A DNA stretch of 64,000 nt from Myotis daubentonii. Taxonomy: Eukaryota > Chordata > Mammalia > Chiroptera > Vespertilionidae. The first letter of the stretch is position 1; the number at the start of each line of letters is the position of its first letter. The DNA lies in NCBI RefSeq assembly GCF_963259705.1, contig NC_081861.1, forward strand, positions 111,072,102 through 111,136,101, in the 5' to 3' direction. The translations under genes were made by a program, and so were the position numbers. Shown one piece after another: positions 11,349-22,112 of this stretch. The notes under the pieces are model-generated. The model was not told where the DNA came from, searched no databases, and saw only the letters and a list, made by a program, of their open reading frames with translations.

Positions 11349-11477
11349 TAATATAGTGATTTTAAATTCAAATTCTATTTCATTGCAGTTATATAGGAAC
11401 ACAGTTGACTTTGCATACAGTTATTCACCACATAATGTTCTGGTCAATGATGGACTACATATATGATGGTAGTATCA

Positions 11478-12175
11478 TCTATATACATCCCTCCGAAGGT
11501 CCGACTGACTGACCGGCTGGTACATATAATGTGCACTTAACAGGATCTGCAGAAGGAGAGGTTGTTCTGATTCCAAGAATTGATTTGTCCCCATCTGACA
11601 CTGGCATCCCATTTAAATTAATTTGAAGACAGTTTCTTGTGATGCCAGCATTTGCGATGACTATTAATAAATCACAAGGACAAACTCTAGACAGAGTAGG
11701 AATATTCCTACCTGAACCTGTTTTCGCACATGGTCAGTTATATGTTGTTTTCTCTCGAGTTCAAAGAGCGTGTGATGTTAAACTTAAATTTGTAAATACT
11801 TCATCACAAGAGAAATTAGTCAAGCACTCTGAAAGTGTTTTCACTTTTAATGTGGCATACAGGGAGATATTAGAATAAGTTTAATCAATTTATCAGTCAT
11901 TGTTTTTATCAATGTTGTTTTTATATCAAGTTTTTGTATCATATTTTTGTTTTTTATATCATATTTTTGTTGTTTTTATATCATGTCTTTGTTGTTATAT
12001 CATTTTGTTGTTGTTCATTTATTAATCAATTTATATGTTATTTTCATATACTTTTCTCTAATTTTCTTTCATCTCTGACACTTCTATTATAGAGAAAGGG
12101 TGAATAATGATATTAAAATATTTCTTCTAATTAATTTCCTTTCAACATGCATGAATCCATGCACCGGGCCACTAG
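11478..12175 (+). mobile_element. HeliBat-type Helitron, 698 bp, internally deleted
   Basis: The element starts TC (11478-11479) and ends CTAG (12172-12175). Just inside the 3' end is the palindrome TGCATGAATCCATGCA followed by a short GC-rich run, as expected for a Helitron terminator hairpin. Host sequence on both sides is ...A and T..., the standard A/T insertion site, with no duplication. It retains the last part of the helicase coding region but lacks the Rep domain. Confidence 0.9.
11639..11878 (+). pseudogene. Helitron RepHel protein, C-terminal PIF1-like helicase fragment
   Basis: The 79-codon frame has AMTINKSQGQTL at residues 5-16 and LYVVFSRV at about residues 34-41. These match the late helicase motifs of the PIF1 family (superfamily 1B), as found in the C-terminal half of Helitron RepHel. 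The Walker A motif, most of the helicase and the HUH Rep nuclease are missing. This is a residual fragment that ends about 300 bp before the transposon's 3' end. It cannot be an active transposase. Confidence 0.88.
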
Positions 12176-12193
12176 TAAGATTATAATAGAGTT

Positions 12194-15100
12194 AGTTTCT
12201 TGTCCTATTTATTTAAAAAATGACATTGGGATTTTGATGGGGATTGCATTAAATCTGTATATTTGCTTTGGGTAATATGGCCATTTTAGCTATGTTGAAT
12301 TTTCCAATACATGACCATGGGAAATTTTTTCCACTTTGTCTTTTTCAATCTCTTTTAGTAATGATTTGTAATTTTCAGTATATAAGTCTCTTACATCTTT
12401 GTTAAGTTTATTCCTCAGTATTTTAGTCTTTTGGTTGCTATTGCAAAAGGAATTTTTTCCCCCCAAAATGTTGTTAGTATACAGGGAGGCAATGGATTTT
12501 TGCACGTTGATTTTATATCCTGAAACTTTACTGTATTTGTTTATACAGTAAAATTATACAGTAAAATTTACTGTAATAGTTTTTTGGTAGAGTCTTTAGG
12601 ATTTTCTATATACAGAATCATGTCATCCGCAAAAAGTGATATTTTACTTCTTCCTTCCCTATTTGGATTCCTTTTATTTATTTCTCTTGCCAAATGGCTC
12701 TGGCTAGAACTTCCAGCACTATGTTGAATAAGAGGGTTGAGAGTGGACATCCTTGTCATCTTCCTGATCCTAGAGGAAAAGCTTTCAGTTTTTCATCATT
12801 AAGTATGATATTAGCTGAGAATTTATCATATATGGCCTTTATTATGCTGAGGTACATTCCTTCTATTCCTATTTTATTGACTATTTTAATCATTAATGGA
12901 TGTTGTAGCTTATTGAATTCTTTTATATGTAGCTGTTGATAAAATTATATGATTTTTTATCCTTTCTTTTGTTAATGTGAGATATTACTTTGATTGATTT
13001 GCATATGTTGAAGCATCCTCGTGTCCCAGAAATGAACCCAACTTGACCATGATGTTATTTTTTTGATACTGCTGTATTTGATTTATTAGTATTTTGTTTA
13101 GGATTTTTTCATCTGTATTCATTAGAGATATTGGTAAGTAGTTTTCTTTTTTGTGTTATCTTTGCCAAGTTTTGGTATCAGGGTTATGTTGGCCCTGGCC
13201 CGTAGAATGTGGTGGGAAGTATTGCCTCATCTTCAATTTTTTGGAAAACCTTGAGTAGGATAGGTTTTAAATCTTCTTTGAACATTTGGTAGAATTCACT
13301 GGTATAAACATCTGGTCCTGGACTTCAGTTTGGGGGATGATTTTGATGGTTGTTTTAATTTCTTCACTGCTAATCAGTCTATTTTGATTTTCCAATTCTT
13401 CATGATTTAGTCTAGGAAGGTTATATATTTCTAGAAACTTATCCATTTCTTCTAGGTTTTTGAATTTGGTGGCATATAGTCTTTCATAATAGTCTAGTGT
13501 GATCCTTTGTATATCTGATGTCTGTGGTGACTTCTCTCTCATTTCTGATTTTGTTTATATGGGTCTTTTCCCTTTTTTCTTTAGTGAGTGTAGCCAGGGG
13601 TTTGACAATTGTATCAATTTTTTCAAATAACCAGTTCTTTGTTTTATTAATGTTTTCTATAGTCATTTTTTTCTTGATTTCATTTAATTCTGCTCTAATT
13701 TTTATTATTTCCTTCTTCTGCTGACTTTGGGTTGCTTTTGTTCTTATTTTTCTAGTACTTTAAGATGTGATGTTAGGTTGTTTATTTAGGATTTCTCTTG
13801 TTTCTTGAGATAGGCCTGTAAAGGTATAAACTTCCCTTTTGCTGCATCCCAGAAGTTTTGATATGTTGTACTGTCACTTTAATTGGGTTCTCTCTATATT
13901 TTTTTATCTTATCTCTTATTTTTTCTTTGACCCAATCATTTTTAGTAGTATATTATTTAATCTCCACATATTTTTGGGTTCCTTTACTTATTTTTTGCAG
14001 TTGATTTCTAATTTAAGACATCATGGTCAGAGAATATGCTTGATATAATTTCAATATTCTTGAACTTGTTGATGCTAGTTTTGTGACCCAACATATGATC
14101 TATTCTTGAGGATGTTCCATGTGTGCTGGAGAAGAATGTGTAATCCGATGTTCTGGGGTGAAAGGTTCTGTAAATGTCAATTATGTCCATTTGGTCTAGT
14201 GTTTCATTTTAGGCCAATATTTCTTTTTTAAAAAATATATTTTTATTGATTTAAGAGAGGAAGGGAGAGGGAGAGAGAGATAGAAACATCAACGACGAGA
14301 GAGAATCATTGATCGGCTGCCTCCTGCATGCCCCCTACTGGGGATCAAGCCCACAACCTGGGCATGTGCCCTTGACCGGAACTGAACTAGAACCCTTTAG
14401 TCACAGGCTGACGTTCTATCCACTGAGCCAAACCTACTAGGCTAGGCCGATATTTCTTTATTGATTTTCTGTTTGGCTTATCTGTCTAGAGCTGTCAATG
14501 GAGTATTACAGTCCCAACTATGATTGTGTTCCTTTAGATCTGTGAGTAGTTGTTTTATATATTTTTGTGCTCCATGGTTGGGTGCATATATATTAAGAAG
14601 TGTCATGTTTTCTTTATGTAGTGTTCCCTTTATCATTATAAGCATTCATCTTTGTCTCTTGTTATCTTTAAATCTATTTTGTCATATATAAGTATGGCTA
14701 CACCTACTTTTCTGTGGATGTTATTTGCTTGGAGAATCATTTTTCACCCTTTTACTTTGAATCTACATTTGTCTTTGCAGCTTACGTCTCTTGTAGGCAG
14801 CATATGGTTGAGTTTTGTTTTTTGATTCACTCTGTCACTCTGTGCCTGTTTATTGGTGAATTCAGATCACTTACATTTAGGGTAATTATTGATGTATAAG
14901 GATTTCCTATAGCCATTTTATCTTTTGTGTTTTGGTAGCTCTGTGCCTCCATTGTTTCTTTTCCTTTATGTTTCTGCAAATTGTTTTTATTTGGTGGTAT
15001 TCCATACATCTTTACGCTATTTCTCCCTTTTTTAAGGTACATGTCCTGGTTTGAGGATTTTTGTGTGTGGTTACAATTAGGATTATAAGAAATGAAGTTG

Positions 15101-16330
15101 CATATATATGGTAGGTTTTTTTTCCTTTTGAGTGCAACTGATCTTCAACTTCCTTTGCCAGTTCAGGCCTTTTCCCCTTCCTCTTATATGGTTTCATAGT
15201 TACAAATTATCCCTGTTTATGCTGTAAGTCTTTTGGTGATCTTACTTGTAATGTTGTGACCTTATGTTCTTCGTTTCAGATGGAAGAACTCCCTTGAGTA
15301 TTTCCTGCAATGGAGGTTTTCTGGTGATAAAATCCCTCAGCTTTTGTATGTCTGGGAATGTCTTTATTTCTCCCTCATATTTAAAAGATCATTTTGCTGG
15401 ATATATTATTTGTGGCTGGTAATTTTTCTCAGATGTTTGAATATTTGGTTACGTTCTCTTCTGGCTTGTAGATTTTCTGATGAGCAGTTGGATGAAATTC
15501 TGATAGATTTTTCTTTGTATGTCACTTCCTTCTTTTCCTTGGCTACATTGAGAATTTTTTCTTTGACATTAATTTTTGACAGTTTCAATGCTAAGTGCCT
15601 TGGAGAGGGCCTCTTTGGATTGAGGTAGCTAGGTGTTCTGTTTGCTTCTTGGATTTGAGAATCTAGTTCTTTCCATAGATTTGGGAAGTTCTCACCCACT
15701 ATTTGTTTGAATAGACTCTACGTTCCATGCTCCCTCTCTTTCTCCTCTTCAATGCCTATAATTCTAATATTGCTTTTTCTGATGGAGTCAGGTCTTATAG
15801 AGCTCTTTCATTTTTCTTTAGTCTCAAGTCTCACTCTACTCTTCTTTCCTCTGTGTCATTTATTGATTCCTATCTCTTTGATATCACTAGTTCTTACCTG
15901 TAACTAGTTGGTTCTGTTTTCTATGCTCAGTAATTTACTTTTAATATTCTTAATTGAATGCTTCATTTTCAGGGTTTCTGATTGGTTCTTTTTTAGTTTC
16001 AATTTTCCTGGTAAAACACTCATTTTTGTTCATTGATTTGTTTTCTGAGTGCACTGAATTGCCTGTCAGCTTTTTCTCCCATCTTGTTTAGTATTTTCAA
16101 AACTGCAATTTAAAATCTCTGTCATTTATATGACACATTTCCATGTGTTCCAGCCTGCTTTCTGGGGATTTTTTATTTTCTTCCTGGTGATCATTGTTAC
16201 ATTTTCTGTCCGTTGTTTTTGCATTTATCTCTGAAGAGGTCTTTCTACTATTTTCAAGTAGATGGTGCTGAATAGCAAGATTTTTTTACCTCTGTGATAT
16301 CCCAGTCTTGAACCTCTGCATCTTCCATAA
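12194..16330 (-). mobile_element. Old L1, antisense, ORF2 N-terminal half plus ORF1 and 5' region
   Basis: On the minus strand the ORF2 start region is near 14915 (ITLNVSDLNSPINRHRVTEW). The endonuclease 'FHPRTSDYTFFSSTHGTSSRIDH' region is near 14170-14090 and a decayed reverse transcriptase FADDMILY near 12620-12600. An ORF1 portion lies at about 15699-15406, including 'PKRPSPRHLALKL', typical of the L1 ORF1p RRM/C-terminal region. Frames are heavily interrupted. A Ves SINE is inserted at 14227-14443. The 3' half of ORF2 is absent. Confidence 0.88.
14227..14443 (-). mobile_element. Ves SINE, antisense
   Basis: The tRNA-like head is at the right (reverse complement of 'ctatccactgagccaaac') and the A-rich tail at the left. 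The TSD is AGGCCAATATTTCTTT at 14211-14226 and AGGCCGATATTTCTTT at 14444-14459, one mismatch. It is inserted in the old antisense L1. Confidence 0.92.
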
Positions 16331-16910
16331 GACAATATAGCCGTGCTGCTTGGGGGTGGGGTTTGTTTTGCCCTCACCATAATGGTGACCCCTGACCTCC
16401 TTGGTGTCCAGTCCTAAGCACCCCTCCTGGGGATCAGTTACAGGGGGAAACAGCAATTCTACTGCAACAGCTCTTGGTTTACAGATTATATGCTCCTAGA
16501 CCCAAGCAGTGGCAAGACTCTGTGGTTCCATTTCATTGTTTGAAACATCACTGCAGGCTTGACAGTGGGGAGCCACAAGGCAGAAAGAACCCTGTGCTCT
16601 GTCAGGCATCTGCTTACTCAGACACTGTTCACACTCTTGTCACTAGCCACTTGTCCTGCTGGGCTGCCCGCACCCTCCCCCCTCCCTCCACACAAACACA
16701 CACACAGCTCTCTGTTCCTTCTGGACAAAGGAAGTGCCTGCTACCGCCAGCTCTCTCCTCTCTCCTAGCTGAGCCACTAAACTGCCAACTCCCAGCTGAG
16801 CTGCCAACTCCCAGCTGAGCTGCCATCTCTGGGCTACAGAGCTATGTCTGTAGGCTCTCTGAACTTTCCTCCTGTCTCTTTTCCCCATTTATTCATGGAT
16901 GCCCTCCTTT
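16331..16910 (-). mobile_element. Possible 5'UTR of the old L1
   Basis: This GC-richer stretch follows directly from the L1 ORF1 region and has no open frame with recognisable content. Its position suggests the L1 5'UTR. A tandem 'agctgagctgccaactccc' duplication near 16787-16815 and a CA tract near 16690 are visible. The assignment is by position only. Confidence 0.35.
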
Positions 16911-16920
16911 AGGTGTTAAA

Positions 16921-17002
16921 AAATCCTGCTCATTACAGACACACGCCTGAGAGAACCATGCACTGAAACACCTAAGGCATGTGTCTGTGTTGAGCAGGAT
17001 TT
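16921..17002. repeat. Imperfect inverted repeat, 28-bp arms, 26-nt loop
   Basis: Left arm 16921-16948 and right arm 16975-17002 are complementary at 25 of 28 positions (AAATCCTGCTCA... against ...TGAGCAGGATTT). A secondary complement, TAGGTGTT just left of the arm and AACACCTA in the loop, adds symmetry. It could be a small transposon palindrome or a hairpin-forming transcript. I do not recognise it as a known microRNA. Confidence 0.8.
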
Positions 17003-17059
17003 CTTTGTTGAATTATAGATGATTAACTTGTTGAAATGTCAGGGGGATAGCAAAAGATG

Positions 17060-17480
17060 CGTCCTTGCAGCACCATTCCTCTGATGTCACCTAATCTTGG
17101 TTGTCTTATACAGTAGCATGCTGTACAGCCAGCTCTCTCTTTCTACTACTTTCTTGTAGCCTAGGAGCAATAGGCTATATCATAGTGATTTTCAAACTTT
17201 TTCATCTCATGGCACACATAAACTAATTACTAATTATAAGATGGCTGTTGTATTGGCTGTTATCAATTTTTTTTTATTTGACAATCTAGGGGAAAAGAAT
17301 TCAGTGCCCTGACTATATGGTCATATATTGCATGTTTTAAAAGTTGTTGCAGCACCGTGGTTGAAAATCCCTGCTATATTATATAACCTGGGTGTGTAGA
17401 AGGCTATGCCATCTAGATTTGTCTAATTATACTCTATGATGTTCACACAATGAAATGGCTTAACAGAACATTTATCAGAA
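17060..17480 (+). mobile_element. Ancient DNA-transposon 3' end, interrupted by a hAT element
   Basis: Sequence on either side of 17183-17373 reads as one decayed old mammalian DNA transposon: 'gcatgctgtacagcc' and 'gtagcctaggagcaatagg' on the left, then 'gtgtgtagaaggctatgcc' and 'ctctatgatgttcacacaa' on the right. It may be the same family as the fragment at 11397-11477. The exact family name is uncertain. Confidence 0.55.
17183..17373 (+). mobile_element. Old hAT (Charlie-like) non-autonomous transposon, 191 bp
   Basis: The left end TAGTGATTTTCAAACTTTTT and the reverse complement of the right end, CAGGGATTTTCAACCAC, form imperfect TIRs. An 8-bp TSD is present with one mismatch: CTATATCA at 17175-17182 and CTATATTA at 17374-17381. 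The internal 'tctcatggcacacataaac' phrase fits Charlie-group elements. No coding capacity. Confidence 0.75.
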
Positions 17481-17569
17481 AGTATTCTCATTGTTAAGTG
17501 GCTCATAGCTATTTTAACATTGTCCCCTGCAACCTTGATATAATTGTTTCCATTCCATGCCTTAATGCA

Positions 17570-19577
17570 GTAGGTAGGACTCCCAGCACAATGTTGAAAA
17601 GCAGTGATGAGAGGAATTTTTGCTTTGTTCCTGATCTTAGTGGGAAAGTTTTGAGTTTTTCACCAAAAGTATGATGTTAGCTGTAGGTGGTTCTTTATTT
17701 TGGCATATTCATAATAAAGTTGCAGAAATTTCCTTCTATTCCTTATTTATTGAGAGTTTTATCATGAACGGATGTTGGATTTTGTTACATGCTTTTTCTG
17801 CATCTATTGGACATGAGCATATTATTTTTCTTCTTTAACCTGTTGATGTGATGGATTACATTAATTGATTTTCTAATGGTGGATCAGCCTTGCTTTTCTG
17901 TGATAAATCTCATTTGATTGTGATACATAGCTCTAGTTGTATATTGTTGGATTCAGTTTGCTATTATGTTGAGGAATTTTTGTATTTACTTTCATGAGAG
18001 ATATTGGTCTATAGTACTTACTCCTTGTAGCATTTGGTCTGGTTTTAGTATTAAGGTGATGCTTCACTATGAAATAATTCATGAAGTATTTCTTCTGCTT
18101 CTTTCTTCTGAAAGAGATTATAGAGAATTGGTATAATTTCTTCTGTAAGTGTTTGGTAGAATTCACCAATGAACTCATGTGGGTCTAGCACTTTCTGTTT
18201 TGAAAGGGTATTAAAATATTGATTCAGGCCTTTCTTTAATTGATAAAAGGTCTATTCAGATGGTCTTTTTCTTTTTGGTGAATTTTTGCAGATTGTGTCT
18301 TTCAAAGAATTGGTCTCTTTCACCTAGGTTATCAAATTTGTGGACATAGAGTTGTTTATAATATTCCTTATTATCCTTTAAATGTACATGAGATCAACAG
18401 TGATGACTCTTCTTTTATTTCTGATATTAATAATTCATGTACTCTATTTTTTAAGTTAGCTTGGCTACAGGCTTATCTATTTATGGATCATTTCCATGAA
18501 CTAGCTTTTGGTTTGATTATCTCTATTGATTTTATATTTTTAATTGCATTGATTTCTGCTCTAATTTTTAAATTTTATTATCTCTTTTCTTTTGCCTAAT
18601 TGAGATATAGTTTTCTCTTCTTTTTCTAGTTTTCTGAGGTGGAAACTTAGATTACTGAGCTTTCTATTCCTATTTTCTAGTATATGTATTCAATCTCATA
18701 CATTTTTCCCTAAGCACTGTTATTGCTGAGTCCTACACATATGGAAAAGTTGCTCTTTCATTTGCATCTAGTCTAAAATATTTTCTAATTTCTTCTTTGA
18801 CTCACGTGTTACTTAGAAGTGCGTTGTGTCCATATATTTCAGATATCTAGCTATCTTTCTCTTGTTGATTCTAGTTTAATTTCACATTAGTCTGAGAGCA
18901 GATATTATATAATTCGTATTCTTTTTAAAAAATATATATTTTATTGATTTTTTACAGAGAGGAAGGGAGAGGGATAGACAGTTAGAAACATCGATGAGAG
19001 AGAAACATCGACCAGATGCCTCCTGCACACCCCCCAGTGGGGATGTGCCCGCAACCAAGGTACATGCCCTTGACCGGAATCAAACCTGGGACTCTTGAGT
19101 CCACAGGCTGACGCTCTATCCACTGAGCCAAACCGGTTAGGGATAATTCGTATTCTTTTAAATTTGTTAAGGTGTGTTTTATGGCCAAGAATGTGGTTTA
19201 TCTTGAAGAATGTACCCTGTGAACTTGGGAAGAATTTTAGATGAAATAGTCTATAGATGTTCATCCTATCCATTTAATTGATGGTGTTAGTGAGTTTAAC
19301 TATGTCCTTACTGTTTTTCTGTTTGGTGGAGAGGTGTTGAATTTTCTAATTATAATTATAGCTTCATGTATTTCTCCTTGCAGTTCTATCATTTTTTCCT
19401 TCATGTATTCTGATGCTCTGTTGTCAGGGCTTACACATTCAGAATTGTTATGTCTTCTTGGAGAATAGACCCCTTTATTATTATCAGTGCCCCTCTTTAT
19501 TTGTGATAACTCATTGTGGTCTGATGTCTGCCCTTCCTGAAATGAATATAGTTATTCCCACTTTGTTTTTATTAGTA
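17570..19577 (-). mobile_element. Old L1 ORF2 fragment, antisense
   Basis: The reverse complement matches the L1 ORF2 reverse transcriptase and endonuclease regions, from about the block after FADD back to the early endonuclease. Examples are 'gttggattttgttacatgc' near 17773 and 'ggttgatcttgaagaatg'-like text near 19195. It is highly diverged and all frames are broken. A Ves SINE interrupts it at 18926-19142. It is older than the L1s to the right. Confidence 0.8.
18926..19142 (-). mobile_element. Ves SINE, antisense
   Basis: Minus-strand SINE with tRNA-like head near 19135-19070 and A-rich tail near 18950. A perfect 17-bp TSD, ATAATTCGTATTCTTTT, lies at 18909-18925 and 19143-19159. It is inserted in the old L1 fragment. 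Confidence 0.93.
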
Positions 19578-19600
19578 TTATCTATCTGTCTATCTATCTA
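19578..19600 (+). repeat. (TATC)n microsatellite
   Basis: Short run of TATC/TGTC tetranucleotides at the edge of the old L1. Interrupted and short. Confidence 0.8.
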
Positions 19601-19761
19601 ATAATCTCCATCCATTTATTTTTGTCATGGCTTTATTAAGATATATTAAACAAATACAGATATAAAAATTGTATATATTTAAGGTCTATAGAGTGATGTC
19701 AACAAATTGATGGGAGAGGAGGTGCTCTGCTCATATTCTCGCATAGCAATAATAATTTGGC

Positions 19762-21881
19762 GAGTTCCCGGCGCGAGTCTGGCTAGTTGCCGTGTTGGTC
19801 CAGGTTCACTGGAGAAGGAACGGAGAAGGAACTAAAGGGGACCCTCCTCCCCTCCCACCCGGCCAGGCAGGCGTGATGGCAGACCTGGCAGCGATGGGTG
19901 CCAGTGGGGAGGCGGCGGCGGCAGGTTCGGCGGGTCTGGCGGGCATGTCTCTGGGTCACGGCTTCTCTAGCTACCAGTCCTTCGAGCAGCAGGCGCTGGG
20001 GCTGAGCCAGAGCTGGCGGCTGACAGGCTTCTCCGGCCTGAAGGGCTGAGACTGCAAGGTCTCCCAGGAGACCCTGTTCAAACTCCTGGCGAGACTGACG
20101 CGGCCCGACGAGTGGCCCCCGCCGGGCCGGGGCCTGGTCGGAGGCCAAGAGGTGGCCCAGGAAGCCGGCCTGCAGGTCCTGGTGGAACCCAGCCCCAGCT
20201 TCCCAGCCCTGGGCATTGGGATGGACTCCTGCGTCATCCCCCTGACGCACGGAGGCCTGTCGCTGGTGCAGACCACAGACTTCTTCTACCCCTTGGTGGA
20301 CGACCCCTACATGATGGGGCGCATCGCCTGCACTAACGTGCTGAGCGACCTCTATGCCATGGGCATTACTGAATGCGACAACATGCTAATGCTCCTCAGC
20401 GTCAGCCAGAGCATGACCGAGGAGGAATGAGAGAAGATCACCCCGCTTCTGGTCAGAGGCTTTTGGGATGCTGCTGAGGAAGGCGGGACTGCAGTGAGTG
20501 GCGGACAGACTGTGGTAAACCCTTGGGTTATCGTGGGTGGGGTTGCCAAGGGTGATGTGTCAGCCCAGTGAGTTCATCATGCCCGACAGTGCCGTGGTCG
20601 GGGAGTGCTGGTGTTAACCAAACCCTTAGGAACCCAGGTGGCTGTCAATGCCCACCAGTGCCTGGATAACCCTGAAAAGTGGAAATGATAAAGATGGTGG
20701 TCTCCAGAGAAGAGGTAGAGCTGGCCTATCAGGAAGCCATGTTTAATATGGCTACCCTGAACAGAACTGCTGCTGGGTTGATGCACACATTTAATGCCCA
20801 ATGCAGCCACAGATATCACAGGCTTTGGCATTCTGGGGCACGCTCAGAATCTTGCCAAACAACAAAGAAATGAGGTGTCCTTTGTCATCCATAATCTGCC
20901 CATCATTGCCAAGATGGCCGCCATCAACAAGGCCAGTGGGCGCTTTGGGCTCCTTCAAGGAGCCTCAGCAGAAACTTCTGGGGGGTTGCTGATCTGTTTG
21001 CCAAGGGAACAGGCTGCTCACTTTTGCTCTGAGATAAAATCTTCCAAGTATGAAGAGGGTCACCAAGCCTGGATTGTTGGCATTGTGGAAAAGGGGAACC
21101 AGACGGCCCGCATCATTGACAAGCCTCGAGTTATTGAGGTCCTGCCTCGTGGGACCACTGTTACCGCTCTGGCTCCAGACCATTCCAATGCCTCCTCTGA
21201 ACCTAGCTCTTGAGAGGGAAAAGAAGTTGTTTGGACCTTAGAGCCTGTGTACACAATCATGGATGGTTCTGAAGAGTTGACTTGAAGAACAGATTTCCAA
21301 AGAAGGCTGCCTGCATAGTAGTTCCACAGTTGCCCTTTCTAGGTGATTTGAGTCAACCCATCAGAAGCTGCACATCCAAGGCCAGAAGTATCATTTTGGA
21401 CTTTGGGGAGGGTGTTTTTATTTGGCTTGGAAGAGTAGCACAAAAACCTGTATCCTCTTTCCAAGAGCAAAGTGAGGAAATGTTCATCTGTGAGAATTGG
21501 GGGGAAATACATATACATATGCAACTAAATTTGGACCAAAGCAGTTGATATAAATTGTTAAGAAAGATCTTATAATGCAATGACAGGTTCTTTACTAGAC
21601 TTTTCTGAAATACTGTCCCTTTCCTTCTCTGGACAAGAATTGAGCAGCTTGTCCAATGCCTGGGAAAGGAAGACCTGCAGCCATCTGACCTGGTCTCTGT
21701 TAATGATGCCCCTTCCTCTAAACCCCTTTGAGGTCTGGGAGAGGCAGAGAAGCCCCAGAGCCCAGGCTCAGTGGTCATTAAGATGTTAAATTTTGTGCTG
21801 AAAATTCCTGATGATTTAATCAGTGAAGTGATTTCTAGTGAATTAAATAAAAAGCATTTTGTTGAAAAGTCACACAAAAAA
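19762..21881 (+). pseudogene. SEPHS2: SEPHS2 (selenophosphate synthetase 2) processed pseudogene
   Basis: SEPHS2 makes selenophosphate from selenide and ATP for selenocysteine synthesis and is itself a selenoprotein. The frame opens at ATG 19876 (MADLAAMGASGEA). Codon 58 (20047-20049) is TGA in SGLKG-U-DCKV, the active-site selenocysteine position. The next residue is D where the family has G. The frame continues through ALGIGMDSC and TTDFFYPLV until a TGA at 20428-20430 replaces an expected arginine (CGA to TGA). Frameshifts follow near 20550, 20605, 20690 and 20800, and the last part ([17 protein letters not shown]... SSEPSS, ending 21213) is in another frame. There is a GC-rich 5'UTR, a 3'UTR with AATAAA at 21846-21851, and an A-run. 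Likely TSDs are AATAATTTGGC (19751-19761) and AATGATTTGGC (22102-22112). The functional placental gene is also intronless, so absence of introns alone does not prove pseudogene status; the disruptions do. Confidence 0.93.
21695..21790 (+). other. Decayed SECIS element of the SEPHS2 retrocopy
   Basis: The 3'UTR has the SECIS 5' core TTAATGATG at 21700-21708, an apical 'tctaaacccc' (A-rich bulge/loop) near 21717-21727, and purine-rich returning strand. The 3' core reads GGTCATTA near 21773-21780 where a TGAT-type sequence is expected, so the non-canonical quartet looks broken. Assigned by position and pattern; no folding was run. Confidence 0.6.
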
Positions 21882-21883
21882 AT

Positions 21884-22104
21884 GCTCTAACCGGTTTTGC
21901 TCAGTGGATAGAGCGTCGTCCTGTGGACTGAAAGTTCCCAGGTTCGATTCCAGTCAAGGGCATGTACCTTGGTTGTGGGCACATCCCCAGTAGGAGGTGT
22001 GCAGGAGGCAGCTGATTGATGTTTCTCTCTCATCGATGTTTCTAACTCTCTATCTCTCTCCCTTACTCTCTGTAAAAAATCAATAAAATATATATTTTAA
22101 AAAA
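21884..22104 (+). mobile_element. Ves SINE in the poly(A) tail of the SEPHS2 retrocopy
   Basis: Ves head 'ctaaccggttttgctcagtg' with B box GGTTCGATTCC near 21943, pyrimidine tail and A-rich end. It inserted at the retrocopy tail: an AAAAAATG-like repeat flanks it, and the presumed right TSD of the retrocopy lies just beyond. Confidence 0.9.
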
Positions 22105-22112
22105 TGATTTGG

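Larger units (their letters stand above)
11397..12193 (+). mobile_element. Fragment of an ancient cut-and-paste DNA transposon, split by a Helitron
   Basis: Sequence at 11397-11477 ('cacagttgactttgcatac', 'ttctggtcaatgatggac') continues at 12176-12193 ('taagattataatagag'). Joined across the Helitron it reads as one continuous old mammalian DNA-transposon end, which fixes the Helitron insertion point. The family (Tigger/Charlie age class) is not named with confidence. Confidence 0.55.

Noticed and set aside
20047..20049. TGA in the SEPHS2 retrocopy as an inactivating nonsense codon
   Set aside because: It lies at the selenocysteine position of the SEPHS2 active site, so it is inherited from the parent. 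The true lesions are further downstream.
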